The translations under genes and the position numbers were made by a program. Positions 42,357-49,479 of a stretch of 64,000 nt of DNA are shown here, piece by piece. The stretch is taken from assembly GCF_049651805.1 (NCBI RefSeq), contig NZ_JBASCU010000021.1, positions 1-64,000 of the forward strand, given 5' to 3'. Origin of the DNA: Pseudolysinimonas_A sp049651805. Lineage in GTDB: Bacteria; Actinomycetota; Actinomycetes; Actinomycetales; Microbacteriaceae. Under the pieces are notes generated by a model. The model saw nothing but the letters and a program-made list of their open reading frames with translations, was not told the origin of the DNA and did no database searches. The stretch's first letter is position 1. Each line of letters opens with the position of its first letter.

Positions 42357-42821
42357 ATGAGTCGAACATGGCGAGTTGTGATCGGATCGGATGCTGCCGG
42401 CTTCGCCTACAAGGAAGCGTTGAAGGCAGACCTCGAGGTTGATCCGCGGGTCTCAGAGGTCATCGACGTCGGGGTCGCCGCGTCCGGTGAGGCAAATTAC
42501 CCTGCGGTCGCCATCTCGGCCGCGGAGACCATCCGGGAGGGCTTGGCTGATCGCGGCCTCCTTGTCTGCGGAACGGGTCTGGGCGTCGCGATCGCCGCGA
42601 ACAAGGTCGAGGGCATACGCGCCGTGACCGCGCACGACAGCTTCAGTGTCGAGCGCAGCGTGCTCAGCAATGATGCGCAAGTGCTGACGTTCGGCCAGCG
42701 CGTGATCGGGCTCGAGCTTGCCCGTCGGTTGGCTCACGAGTGGCTCGGATACGAGTTCGACCCGTCCTCGGCGTCGGCGCCGAAGGTCGCAGAGATCGTC
42801 GAGTACGAACGCTCTAGCTGA
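42357..42821 (+). CDS. RpiB/LacAB-family sugar-phosphate isomerase
   Basis: The 154-residue protein has WRVVIGSDAAGFAYKEALK, the catalytic-loop Cys in LLVCGTGLGVAIAANKVEGIRA, AHDSFSVERSVLSNDAQVLTFG and a C-terminal GxELARRL segment. It isomerises ribose 5-phosphate, allose 6-phosphate or tetrulose phosphates in its relatives. I prefer the ATG at 42357 (seven bases after TATACA) to the one at 42339, which has no ribosome site; the choice is uncertain. Overlaps the epimerase gene tail to tail by eight bases. Confidence 0.85.
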   Translation: MSRTWRVVIGSDAAGFAYKEALKADLEVDPRVSEVIDVGVAASGEANYPAVAISAAETIREGLADRGLLVCGTGLGVAIAANKVEGIRAVTAHDSFSVERSVLSNDAQVLTFGQRVIGLELARRLAHEWLGYEFDPSSASAPKVAEIVEYERSS

Positions 42822-43677
42822 CCGCAATCCGGTACGTGACGCCGAGCGAGTCGCCGGGTTCGAGAACGGCGATGCCCCCCGGCTCGGATCGTTCGCGACG
42901 TCCATGGCCATCGACGGCGTGGGTCTGCGGCTCGATCGCTACGCCGCCCAAGTCGCCGATCGCCGCCAGAACGACGTGATCCGCGGTAGCCGTGAAGGAG
43001 AACGTGACCTGAATGCCATCCGGTCGATCAAGGCGGATTTGCTGTTCGGTGAGCCCCGTCCAGCATTCGTCGATCCCGTTGCGCGGATTGCCGCTCGACC
43101 GAAGGTCGCGATCACCCGCGACCGCGATCGGCGGCCCCACCGGACTTTCTCCGGACGACGGGTAGACCAGGTCGGCGGGAAGCGCGACATCGAGCCCGTT
43201 CGGGGCGGCGAACCAGGGGTGGATGCCGAGCCCTGCCGGCATCCGGGTCACCCCGGTGTTCTCCAGCGAGAGCTCGAGGGACATCGTGGCCCCGTCGACC
43301 ACGAATTCCTGCCGAGCCCGGTACGGCCACGGGAAGCCTGCGTCGCCGGCGTCCAAGAATTCGAGCACCTCCGAGCCGATCGCGCGCCAAGGTGCCGCGA
43401 GCGCTCGCCCGTGTACCGCGAAGGTGTCGAGGTTCAGCGGCTGCCGATGGGCGGCTCCCTCGAACCAGAGTTCTCCGAAGGGGATGCGATTGCACCACGG
43501 CACCATCGGGTACGAGCCCCAGAGCAGCGGCTCGGCCACATGGCTATTCACGTCATCCGGGGTGCGCAGCAAGTCAGCGCCTCCGACACGGATCGCGTGA
43601 ATCCGGCCACCGATATCCGGCAGCAACTCCACCTCAAGGCCGCCTCCTGGCGCCCGGAGTGCATGCGGCCCCGCCAT
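42814..43677 (-). CDS. Aldose 1-epimerase-family protein
   Basis: The 287-residue protein has the GalM-like beta-sandwich pattern: LLPDIGGRIHAIRVGG, PMVPWCNRIPFGELWFEG (Asn-Arg motif), FAVHGRALAAPW (catalytic His), AGLGIHPWFA (second His) and VAIEPQTHAVDG (catalytic Glu). It would interconvert anomers of the imported sugar. It ends the TRAP operon, starting two bases after the DctM stop. Confidence 0.85.
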   Translation of the reverse strand: MAGPHALRAPGGGLEVELLPDIGGRIHAIRVGGADLLRTPDDVNSHVAEPLLWGSYPMVPWCNRIPFGELWFEGAAHRQPLNLDTFAVHGRALAAPWRAIGSEVLEFLDAGDAGFPWPYRARQEFVVDGATMSLELSLENTGVTRMPAGLGIHPWFAAPNGLDVALPADLVYPSSGESPVGPPIAVAGDRDLRSSGNPRNGIDECWTGLTEQQIRLDRPDGIQVTFSFTATADHVVLAAIGDLGGVAIEPQTHAVDGHGRRERSEPGGIAVLEPGDSLGVTYRIAVS

Positions 43678-43679
43678 GT

Positions 43680-44957
43680 TCAGAACCCCAGCAGTCGAGG
43701 AAGGAAGAGGGTGACGGGTGGAAGGTACGTGATCACCAGGAGGGCGGCGGAGAGCGGCACGAAGGTCGGCAGCGTGCCACGGATGACTGTCTTCAGACTG
43801 AGCCCGGTCGCGGAACTCAGCGCGAACAGGATGAGGCCGACAGGAGGAGTGACAAGTCCGATCAACAGGTTGAAAATCATAACCACACCGAAATGAAGCG
43901 GGTCGATGCCGAACTCGATCGCCACCGGCAGCAACACCGGGGTGAGGATCAGGAGCCCGGCGGCCGGCTCCAGCACGGTGCCCGCGATGAGCAGGAAGAC
44001 ATTCACGATAAGCAGGAAGATCACAGGGTTGTCCGTCAGGGTGGTGAGGGCTTCCGCGATCACGCGCGGCCCGCCTTCCAGTGCCACCACGTAGCCGAAC
44101 ACCGCCGAAGTGCCGACGATCAGCAGTGCAGCGCCCGTCGTCTCGGCTGCGCTAACCGTGGTTTGCCATAGTGCCTTGAACGTGAGCTTCCGGGTGACGA
44201 AGCCAAGGAGCAACATGTAGGCCACGGCGACAGCGGCGGACTCCGTCGGGGTGAACACGCCGCCCAGGATCCCGCCGACCAGGATCACGGGGGCGACAAG
44301 TCCGGGAAGCGCGAGGAGTGCGGCCCTGGCCACCTGGCGTGGGGTGGCCCGTTCATTGCGGAGATCGTCGCGCTTCCGCATCCGCCACCAGACGTAGGCG
44401 ACCAGGCCAAGGGTGATGACCAACGCCGGCCCTATCCCCGCGATGAGCATGCCGCCGAGCGATACCCCTGCAGTGAGCGCATAGAGCACCGCCGGAATGC
44501 TCGGAGGAAGAACTGGACCGATGAGCGACGATGCCGCCGTGAGGCCGACCGCGAACTGCGGGTCGTAGCCGTGTCGCTTCATGGCCGTCACCTCGAGCTT
44601 GCCGAGGCCGGCCGCGTCTGCGACTGCGGTCCCGCTCATCCAGGCGAAGCCGAAGCTCGCCGCGACGTTCACGTAGGCGAGACTCCCACGCAGTCTCGCC
44701 AGCGCAGCCTGGGCGAATCCGTACACGCGGTCAGTAACGCCCGAATCGTTCGCAAGACCGCCCATCACCACGTACAGCGGGACGGCGACGAGCAGGAAGC
44801 TGTCGAGAGAGCCGAGGATCTTTGGCGCGGCCTGCTCGATTGTCGGCGCGCCAGGAAGCAGAAAGTACACCAGCGACGGGATCAGAAGCGCCAACCAGAC
44901 CGGGATGCGGACGGCCAGTAGCACCAGCACGCCGAGGACGACCAACAGCAGGATCAC
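43680..44957 (-). CDS. dctM: TRAP transporter large permease (DctM)
   Basis: The 425-residue protein has about 12 hydrophobic segments and the DctM signatures VPLYVVMGGLANDSGV, GFAWMSGTAVADAAGLGKLEV, GLTAASSLIGPVLPPSIPAVLYA and LLIGLVTPPVGLILFALSS. It uses a cation gradient to import the ligand bound by DctP, usually a carboxylate or sugar acid. Starts at a GTG overlapping the DctQ stop (GTGA). Confidence 0.95.
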   Translation of the reverse strand: MILLLVVLGVLVLLAVRIPVWLALLIPSLVYFLLPGAPTIEQAAPKILGSLDSFLLVAVPLYVVMGGLANDSGVTDRVYGFAQAALARLRGSLAYVNVAASFGFAWMSGTAVADAAGLGKLEVTAMKRHGYDPQFAVGLTAASSLIGPVLPPSIPAVLYALTAGVSLGGMLIAGIGPALVITLGLVAYVWWRMRKRDDLRNERATPRQVARAALLALPGLVAPVILVGGILGGVFTPTESAAVAVAYMLLLGFVTRKLTFKALWQTTVSAAETTGAALLIVGTSAVFGYVVALEGGPRVIAEALTTLTDNPVIFLLIVNVFLLIAGTVLEPAAGLLILTPVLLPVAIEFGIDPLHFGVVMIFNLLIGLVTPPVGLILFALSSATGLSLKTVIRGTLPTFVPLSAALLVITYLPPVTLFLPRLLGF

Positions 44958-45496
44958 AGCAGCACCTCGTCAGTGCTGTCGCCGAACTGCGCGAGCACAT
45001 CTGCGTCGCTCAACCGCGCGTCCGCGATCATCCCGGCGATCGCGTGCACCGTCATCAAGGCGAACCCGACACCCAACGCTGCGACGACGGCCGCCATCGG
45101 GAGCTCGAGCACGGTTGAGATGCGTTTCGACCATCGCTCCATCATCGAGATGGAGAGCACTGCCATGAGGGCGCAAGTGGCGGCGACGACCGCACCGACT
45201 GCGATGAGGACGATCCGGGACGGGCGGGGACCCAGGCGCACGGTGATGTGCACCGCTATGTGGCGACGCCTTCCCATGACTAGCGCTGCCGCTATGAACG
45301 TCAGCCAGATGAGGCTGTAGCGCGCGAGCTCATCGGTCCAGGGAAGCGGTGCTCGGAGGGCGTACCGGAATACGACCTGTAAGAGTACCGTCACCAGCAT
45401 CGCCCCGACGATGAGGACGCAGGCCACCGTCTCCGTACGCTCGATTGCGTCGAGCGCACGGGCGGCTCGCGATCCCCGCCCGTCCGGATGCTGCAC
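44954..45496 (-). CDS. dctQ: TRAP transporter small permease (DctQ)
   Basis: The 180-residue protein has four hydrophobic segments and the DctQ signature LPWTDELARYSLIWLTFIAAALVMGRRRHIAV. It complexes with DctM. The GTG start touches the dctP stop by one base, so the three TRAP genes are a single coupled unit. Confidence 0.93.
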   Translation of the reverse strand: MQHPDGRGSRAARALDAIERTETVACVLIVGAMLVTVLLQVVFRYALRAPLPWTDELARYSLIWLTFIAAALVMGRRRHIAVHITVRLGPRPSRIVLIAVGAVVAATCALMAVLSISMMERWSKRISTVLELPMAAVVAALGVGFALMTVHAIAGMIADARLSDADVLAQFGDSTDEVLL

Positions 45497-46515
45497 TAGC
45501 TGGTCTCGCGGATCCGCTGGTACAACTCGGAGAACGCCGGCCCATCAGGACCGGTAAAGTACTCGAGCGCCGCTTCCTGGAACGCATCGCGGTCGACCTC
45601 GACGACCTCGATCGGCGGATCAGCCGAGTTCTGCCACTCCTCGAGCACGGTCGTCTCCTGCTCTTCGATGCAGACCCGGACATTGGCCGCCGCCGTGCGA
45701 ACGGCGTCGTCGAGTGCTTGCTGCTGCGTGGCCGACAAACCCTGCCAGACGTCCTCGCTGATCAGCACCGACCCGAACTGAGGCACGTGAGCGGTCAGCA
45801 TGAGGTAGTCCTGCACTTCCTGGAACTTCGCCGCAACGATGTTCGGAATAGGATTCTCCTGGCTGTCGACGACCCCCTGGCTGAGCGCCAGATACAGCTC
45901 GCCGAAGTTGATCGGCGTCGGGTTCGCACCGAGCGACGAGATGTTGGCGAAGCTCGCCGGAGTGTCCTGAGCCCGCATCGATAGCCCGACCAGGTCGGCT
46001 GGGGTCTCGATCTTCTTGTTCGCCGTCACGTACCGGGTTCCGATGTACCAGAGGTCGCCGAGAACGTGGACATTGGCCTCGTCGATCGCACCCTGTTTGA
46101 GCTCGGCACCGATCTCGCCGTTCCAGACCTCCAGACCGTGATCGACGTCGTCGAAGACGAAGAACGCCTCGAGGACACCGAAATCCGGGTACAAGCCGGA
46201 GACGCTGCCGACACCGGGGATGGTCATGTCAAGCGTGCCCTGCGACACGCTGTCCACCATCTCCTCGTTTGTTCCGAGCTGACCGCCCGGGAACACCTCG
46301 ATGTCGAGCTTCGCCTCGTCGTTTTCGGCGAGGATCTCCTGCACCTTCTCAATACCGCAGGTGTACCAGGCGTGATCCTCGTTGAGGACCAGACCCCACC
46401 GCAGTGTGACCGGGTCGGAGGTCTCCGCCGGTTCGGGGGTGGTACTACACGCCGATACGGCGAGCAACGACGTCATCGCGATGAACGCCAGAGCCCCTTT
46501 TCGGAAATGAAACAC
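45496..46515 (-). CDS. dctP: TRAP transporter solute-binding lipoprotein (DctP)
   Basis: The 339-residue protein begins at a GTG with GGAAGGAAG upstream. It has a lipoprotein signal ending in SACS (Cys22) and the DctP core with GTNEEMVDSVSQGTLDM, the ligand-binding Arg in GLSMRAQDTPASF, and ALSQGVVDSQENPIPNI. It binds the substrate, most likely an organic acid, outside the cell. Its promoter lies at the 3' end of the kinase gene. Confidence 0.93.
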   Translation of the reverse strand: MFHFRKGALAFIAMTSLLAVSACSTTPEPAETSDPVTLRWGLVLNEDHAWYTCGIEKVQEILAENDEAKLDIEVFPGGQLGTNEEMVDSVSQGTLDMTIPGVGSVSGLYPDFGVLEAFFVFDDVDHGLEVWNGEIGAELKQGAIDEANVHVLGDLWYIGTRYVTANKKIETPADLVGLSMRAQDTPASFANISSLGANPTPINFGELYLALSQGVVDSQENPIPNIVAAKFQEVQDYLMLTAHVPQFGSVLISEDVWQGLSATQQQALDDAVRTAAANVRVCIEEQETTVLEEWQNSADPPIEVVEVDRDAFQEAALEYFTGPDGPAFSELYQRIRETS

Positions 46516-46613
46516 CGATCTTCCTTCCTGCCACGCCCGTCTCGACTCGCGCGAGGTCTTCTTCGCCGCTCGGGCCGATCAGCGGGCGCCATCGCACCGC
46601 GGCTTGGTACTCA

Positions 46614-46642
46614 TGTATATACAGGAATAGCCAATGTGTCAA
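46614..46642 (-). promoter_or_regulatory. dctP promoter with GntR-type palindrome over its -10
   Basis: On the minus strand a perfect TTGACA (46637-46642) is followed after 17 bases by TATACA (46614-46619). The palindrome TGTATATACA (46614-46623) covers the -10 and resembles the ATACGTGTATAG operator. The -35 overlaps the last codons of the kinase gene. Transcript start to dctP GTG leaves about 90 bases of leader. Confidence 0.75.
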
Positions 46643-48141
46643 TCGCCCGAGGGTGCCCCGAACCTTCCGAGCGCATGGCTCAACGGCGCGGTCGCTTCCA
46701 CCGCACGCGTGTAAATGGCGAAGAGGTCGTCGTAGCACTGCGTCCACGCCGGTGCCGGACGCTCGACGGGTAGCGCTTCGACGTACGGCATGATGTCAGC
46801 ACCGACAAGCCGCCCGGCGATCATTGCCGCCCCGATCGCCGGACCCTGCCGCGGCATCCGGGTCGCGTCGAGGTCGAGCGCGGCCACCAGGATCGATCTC
46901 CACAGGCCGCTCTCGAGCCCTCCGCCAGTCAGCACAGGCACCGTCAGATCGTGACCGAGGTCCCGGATGACACCGAGGCCTGTCCGAAGGCTCATCGCAA
47001 CCCCCTCCATGACTGCCCGCGCCAGGTGACCGGGCCCGTGGTATCCGGTGAGCCCGAGGAAGGCCGCGCGCAGCTCGTGGTCCCAGTAGGGAGTCCGTTC
47101 GCCGTCGAGAAAGGGGAGGAACATGGCACCACCGGAGCCGGGCGGCACACTGGCGGCGGACTCTTCCACAAGGTGAACGAGTTCGGAGAGCGGCAATTCG
47201 GAGAACTCACCCAGCCCGACGAGTTGGCGCGCGATCCATGCGTGTGCGGTTGCCGCGGAGTTGGTGGCCGCGAGCACGTACCACAGACCCTCGTCCGCAT
47301 GCGGGTAGATCAACAGTCTCGGGTCGGATGCGAGCCGGTCTGTGACAGCGACGACGGTTCCGGTGCTCGCGATCTTGATTAGACCAGTGCCCGACCGCCG
47401 GGCCCCGATCGAGACGAGCTCCGCAGCGGTGTCGGTCGCGCCAACGGCGACCGGGATTCCGGCGGGCACCCCGAGAGCGACCGCAACGTCAGGCAGAAGG
47501 TGCCCACCAATGTCGGAAGACGACAGGATCGGCGGCAGTCGGCCGCTGAGGTCCTCTGCGTCGACGATCTCAGACCACCAGTCGCGGACCGCCGGGTCGA
47601 AGAGGCCGGTGCCTGCGGCATCGGACGGGTCGGTCGCCGCGACGCCGGTCAGCACGAATCGGAGGTAGTCCTTCGCGGGGAGCACCCACTCGCACGCTTC
47701 CCACCTGTCGGGCTCGGTGTGGCGGATCCATCTCAGCTGGGGCAGGCTCCAGCCTGAACTCAACCGAACCAAGGTGCGGTCGAAATAGTCGGCATGGGCA
47801 TCGAGAAGGGGCTGCACGTGCCGAGCCGGTCGCCGGTCCGACCAGAGCAGCACCGTGGACGGTTCACGACCGTCGCGGTGCGTCAGTACAACGTTGTGTG
47901 CAGGTGCGGTCACCGAGATCCCGATCAGCTTCGGTGAGTCGCTGAGAGATAGTACTTCGCGGACCGTCCCGACCATCGCGTCCACCCAGTCACCCGGGGA
48001 TTGCGTGGCGCTGCCGTCCGATCCGCGCGTCGTTGGATAGGTGCGAGTGGACGATCCCAGCGCGGCGCCGTCGAGCGAGAGGAGCACGGTCTTGCACGCG
48101 CTGGTGCCAGCGTCGATGCCGAGGATGCTATCGCTCACCAT
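46639..48141 (-). CDS. FGGY-family carbohydrate kinase (xylulokinase-like)
   Basis: The 500-residue protein has LGIDAGTSACKTVLLSLDG (N-terminal ATPase fold), GISVTAPAHNVV, LLWSDRRPARHV, the FGGY signature region GGAMFLPFLDGERTPYWDHE and VLTGGGLESGLWRSILVAALD. It phosphorylates a keto-sugar or polyol. The ATG has no ribosome site; the next codon is a GTG six bases after TATAAT, so a leaderless start at 48138 is possible. An operator copy lies directly upstream. Together with the RpiB isomerase it suggests a phosphorylated branch of the pathway. Confidence 0.9.
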   Translation of the reverse strand: MVSDSILGIDAGTSACKTVLLSLDGAALGSSTRTYPTTRGSDGSATQSPGDWVDAMVGTVREVLSLSDSPKLIGISVTAPAHNVVLTHRDGREPSTVLLWSDRRPARHVQPLLDAHADYFDRTLVRLSSGWSLPQLRWIRHTEPDRWEACEWVLPAKDYLRFVLTGVAATDPSDAAGTGLFDPAVRDWWSEIVDAEDLSGRLPPILSSSDIGGHLLPDVAVALGVPAGIPVAVGATDTAAELVSIGARRSGTGLIKIASTGTVVAVTDRLASDPRLLIYPHADEGLWYVLAATNSAATAHAWIARQLVGLGEFSELPLSELVHLVEESAASVPPGSGGAMFLPFLDGERTPYWDHELRAAFLGLTGYHGPGHLARAVMEGVAMSLRTGLGVIRDLGHDLTVPVLTGGGLESGLWRSILVAALDLDATRMPRQGPAIGAAMIAGRLVGADIMPYVEALPVERPAPAWTQCYDDLFAIYTRAVEATAPLSHALGRFGAPSGD

Positions 48142-48144
48142 TGG

Positions 48145-48159
48145 ATTATACGTGTATAG
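48145..48159 (-). promoter_or_regulatory. GntR-type operator and -10 of the FGGY kinase gene
   Basis: ATACGTGTATAG (48148-48159) is identical to the operator at 29272-29283. It overlaps a perfect minus-strand TATAAT (48145-48150), three bases from the ATG and six from the adjacent GTG. Confidence 0.7.
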
Positions 48160-48187
48160 TCAATCGCCTGTCCTGCAGGACGTAACT

Positions 48188-48262
48188 GGGACACTTGCTC
48201 ATCGTGGCACGACGACTAGCCGGCCCGAAAGACCCGTACTCCAGTGTCCCCCCTGTGTACCC
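48188..48262. repeat. GTGTCCCC-like words inside the right island end
   Basis: GGGACAC (48188-48194), GTGTCCCC (48244-48251) and GTGTACCC (48255-48262) mirror the word cluster next to the tRNA at 27260-27297. Apart from these and the att copy, 48160-48476 holds no gene. Confidence 0.5.
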
Positions 48263-48342
48263 GTCAAACAGATGATGGTGTGTTTTCGGTGTTTCCAGGG
48301 GTCGCGAGCCGCCTGATGTCGGGCCTGATGCGGAAATCGAGG

Positions 48343-48402
48343 CCCTGCTAAGGTGGAGAACCCGCAAGGGTTCCGAGGGTTCAAATCCCTCCGTCTCCGC
48401 TC
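48343..48402 (+). repeat. att-type direct repeat, right copy (tRNA-Ser 3' fragment)
   Basis: It matches the 3' part of tRNA-Ser(GCT) at 58 of 60 positions. The upstream bases cannot form the acceptor, D or 5' anticodon strands, so it is not a tRNA gene. Its variable-arm loop is GCAA, shared with the third copy at 48976 but not with the resident tRNA. Confidence 0.9.
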
Positions 48403-48476
48403 AAGAAATCTCCGGTCAAGAACCGCTTTCACCGACCGTTCCCTCGTCCGTCTCGCTGCCTTCTGCGTTCTCAGGA

Positions 48477-48611
48477 ATGACCCGAGGGTCCTGCGCGATC
48501 ATCGGCTCCCTCACCATCGGCTGGTACTTCCTCCCGGCGACACTCGTGGCGATTATCGCCGCCTGCATCCCGACCCGTCGCCGGGCGCGACGGGCGGAGT
48601 CGGGCGCATGA
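48477..48611 (+). CDS. Possible small membrane peptide
   Basis: A 44-residue frame starts at an ATG with AGGA just before it. It has one hydrophobic segment (about 7-30, LTIGWYFLPATLVAIIAACI) and a basic tail TRRRARRAE. The compact helix-plus-positive-tail layout is plausible for a single-pass protein, but the spacing of the ribosome site is poor and no family is recognised. Confidence 0.35.
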   Translation: MTRGSCAIIGSLTIGWYFLPATLVAIIAACIPTRRRARRAESGA

Positions 48612-48666
48612 GTCGCCGCAAGCTTCGATCCTGGCTGATGTCAGCGTGCCGCCGTACGCCTGACAC

Positions 48667-49083
48667 ATGACTCCGAGGCTGGCGGACTACATCGAGGCGG
48701 GCTACTCGCTCACCCCGGACGAGCGCCTGGAGGCTGCTCGCATGCTTCGGCTCAGCGTGGACCAGGACGCCGACAGCGATCCGGCCGAGGTCGACGCTGC
48801 ATGGCGTGATGAGATCGGTTCACGAGTCGATGACATCCTCGCGGGCAAGGTCGAGTTGGTCGACGCGGACGAGACCTACCGGATGCTGTCAGCCGAACTT
48901 GCGTCGAAGCGAAATCGTGATCGTCGCCTACGCCCACGAGCACGATGTCTGCACCATCTGCACACGTCGCAGACGCTGCTAAGGTGGCGAACCCGCAAGG
49001 GTTCCGAGGGTTCAAATCCCTCCGTCGTCACTCTCAGGTTCGGCGGTTTGCTGGCTCTCGTGGACTGGTTGGTACGGCTTTGA
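48667..49083 (+). pseudogene. Decayed RelBE/ParDE-type toxin-antitoxin module
   Basis: Residues 1-79 match addiction-module antitoxins: YIEAGYSLTPDERLEAARML, AAWRDEIGSRVDDILAGKVELVDADETYR. The antitoxin stop has been lost and the frame continues through noise and a tRNA fragment to 49083. In another frame, 48908-48982 encodes EIVIVAYAHEH, the usual C-terminal strand of RelE/ParE toxins, before diverging and stopping inside the tRNA fragment. The toxin's body has thus been deleted and its tail fused to the antitoxin end. No functional module remains. Confidence 0.65.
48976..49026 (+). repeat. Third tRNA-Ser 3' fragment
   Basis: Fifty of 51 bases match the copy at 48343 (one A to C change in the anticodon stem) and 48 of 51 match the tRNA. 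It stops matching within the acceptor stem (CGTCGTC instead of CGTCTCC). It probably marks the end of a second, older integration 0.6 kb beyond the main one. Confidence 0.85.
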
Positions 49084-49113
49084 GAGGCGAACGCGCGCCG
49101 ATCGAGCGCTGCG

Positions 49114-49136
49114 TATAGTCAGTGGATGCTGACTAT
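49114..49136 (+). promoter_or_regulatory. CmtR operator over a leaderless promoter
   Basis: The -10 TATAGT (49114-49119) is six bases before the ATG. ATAGTCAG (49115-49122) and CTGACTAT (49129-49136) form a perfect 8-base inverted repeat with a 6-base gap, spanning the -10, the transcription start and the start codon. Repressor bound here would exclude both polymerase and ribosome. Confidence 0.75.
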
Positions 49137-49479
49137 TGCATCCCGTGCTGACGTGATGAACCGCCTGGGTCGTGCGATGGCCGATCCGACCCGTTCCCGC
49201 ATCCTGCTGAGCCTGCTCGAGAGGCCGGGGTATCCGGCCGAGCTGTCCCGAGGGCTCGAGCTGACCCGCTCCAACGTCTCGAACCATCTTGCATGCTTGC
49301 GCGGCTGCGGGATCGTCGTCGCGACGCCCGAAGGTCGGCGAACCCGCTACGAGATTGCCGACCCGCACCTGACCCGGGCACTCTCATCGCTCCTGGATGC
49401 GGTGCTCGCGGTGGACGATGGGGTGGCCTGCACGGACGAGACCTGCGCCGTGCCGCTGTGCTGTGGAGCGGGCGCGTGA
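49126..49479 (+). CDS. cmtR: CmtR-type Cd(II)/Pb(II)-sensing ArsR/SmtB repressor
   Basis: The 117-residue winged helix has LTRSNVSNHLACLRGCGIV. Its cysteines fall at 57, 61 and 102, exactly the three metal ligands of Mycobacterium tuberculosis CmtR. A Cys pair follows at 112-113. It should release DNA upon binding Cd or Pb and derepress the coupled P-type ATPase (GTGA overlap). The leaderless ATG was chosen because it gives this Cys numbering. Confidence 0.92.
   Translation: MLTIASRADVMNRLGRAMADPTRSRILLSLLERPGYPAELSRGLELTRSNVSNHLACLRGCGIVVATPEGRRTRYEIADPHLTRALSSLLDAVLAVDDGVACTDETCAVPLCCGAGA

Larger units (their letters stand above)
27126..48402. mobile_element. Putative genomic island integrated at tRNA-Ser(GCT)
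   Basis: The interval is bounded by the 3' 60 bases of tRNA-Ser (27126-27185) and an almost identical copy (48343-48402), which lacks the 5' half of a tRNA and so must be an att copy. Inside both ends lie clusters of GTGTCCCC words in mirrored orientation. The content is remnant genes at the left end followed by a complete sugar-acid-type catabolic cluster. No integrase, relaxase or phage gene is visible, so it is either a decayed element or one mobilised by an integrase elsewhere. Confidence 0.75.

Noticed and set aside
48343..48402. Possible third serine tRNA gene
   Set aside because: The upstream bases do not supply the acceptor, D-arm or 5' anticodon strand, so only the 3' part of a tRNA is present.
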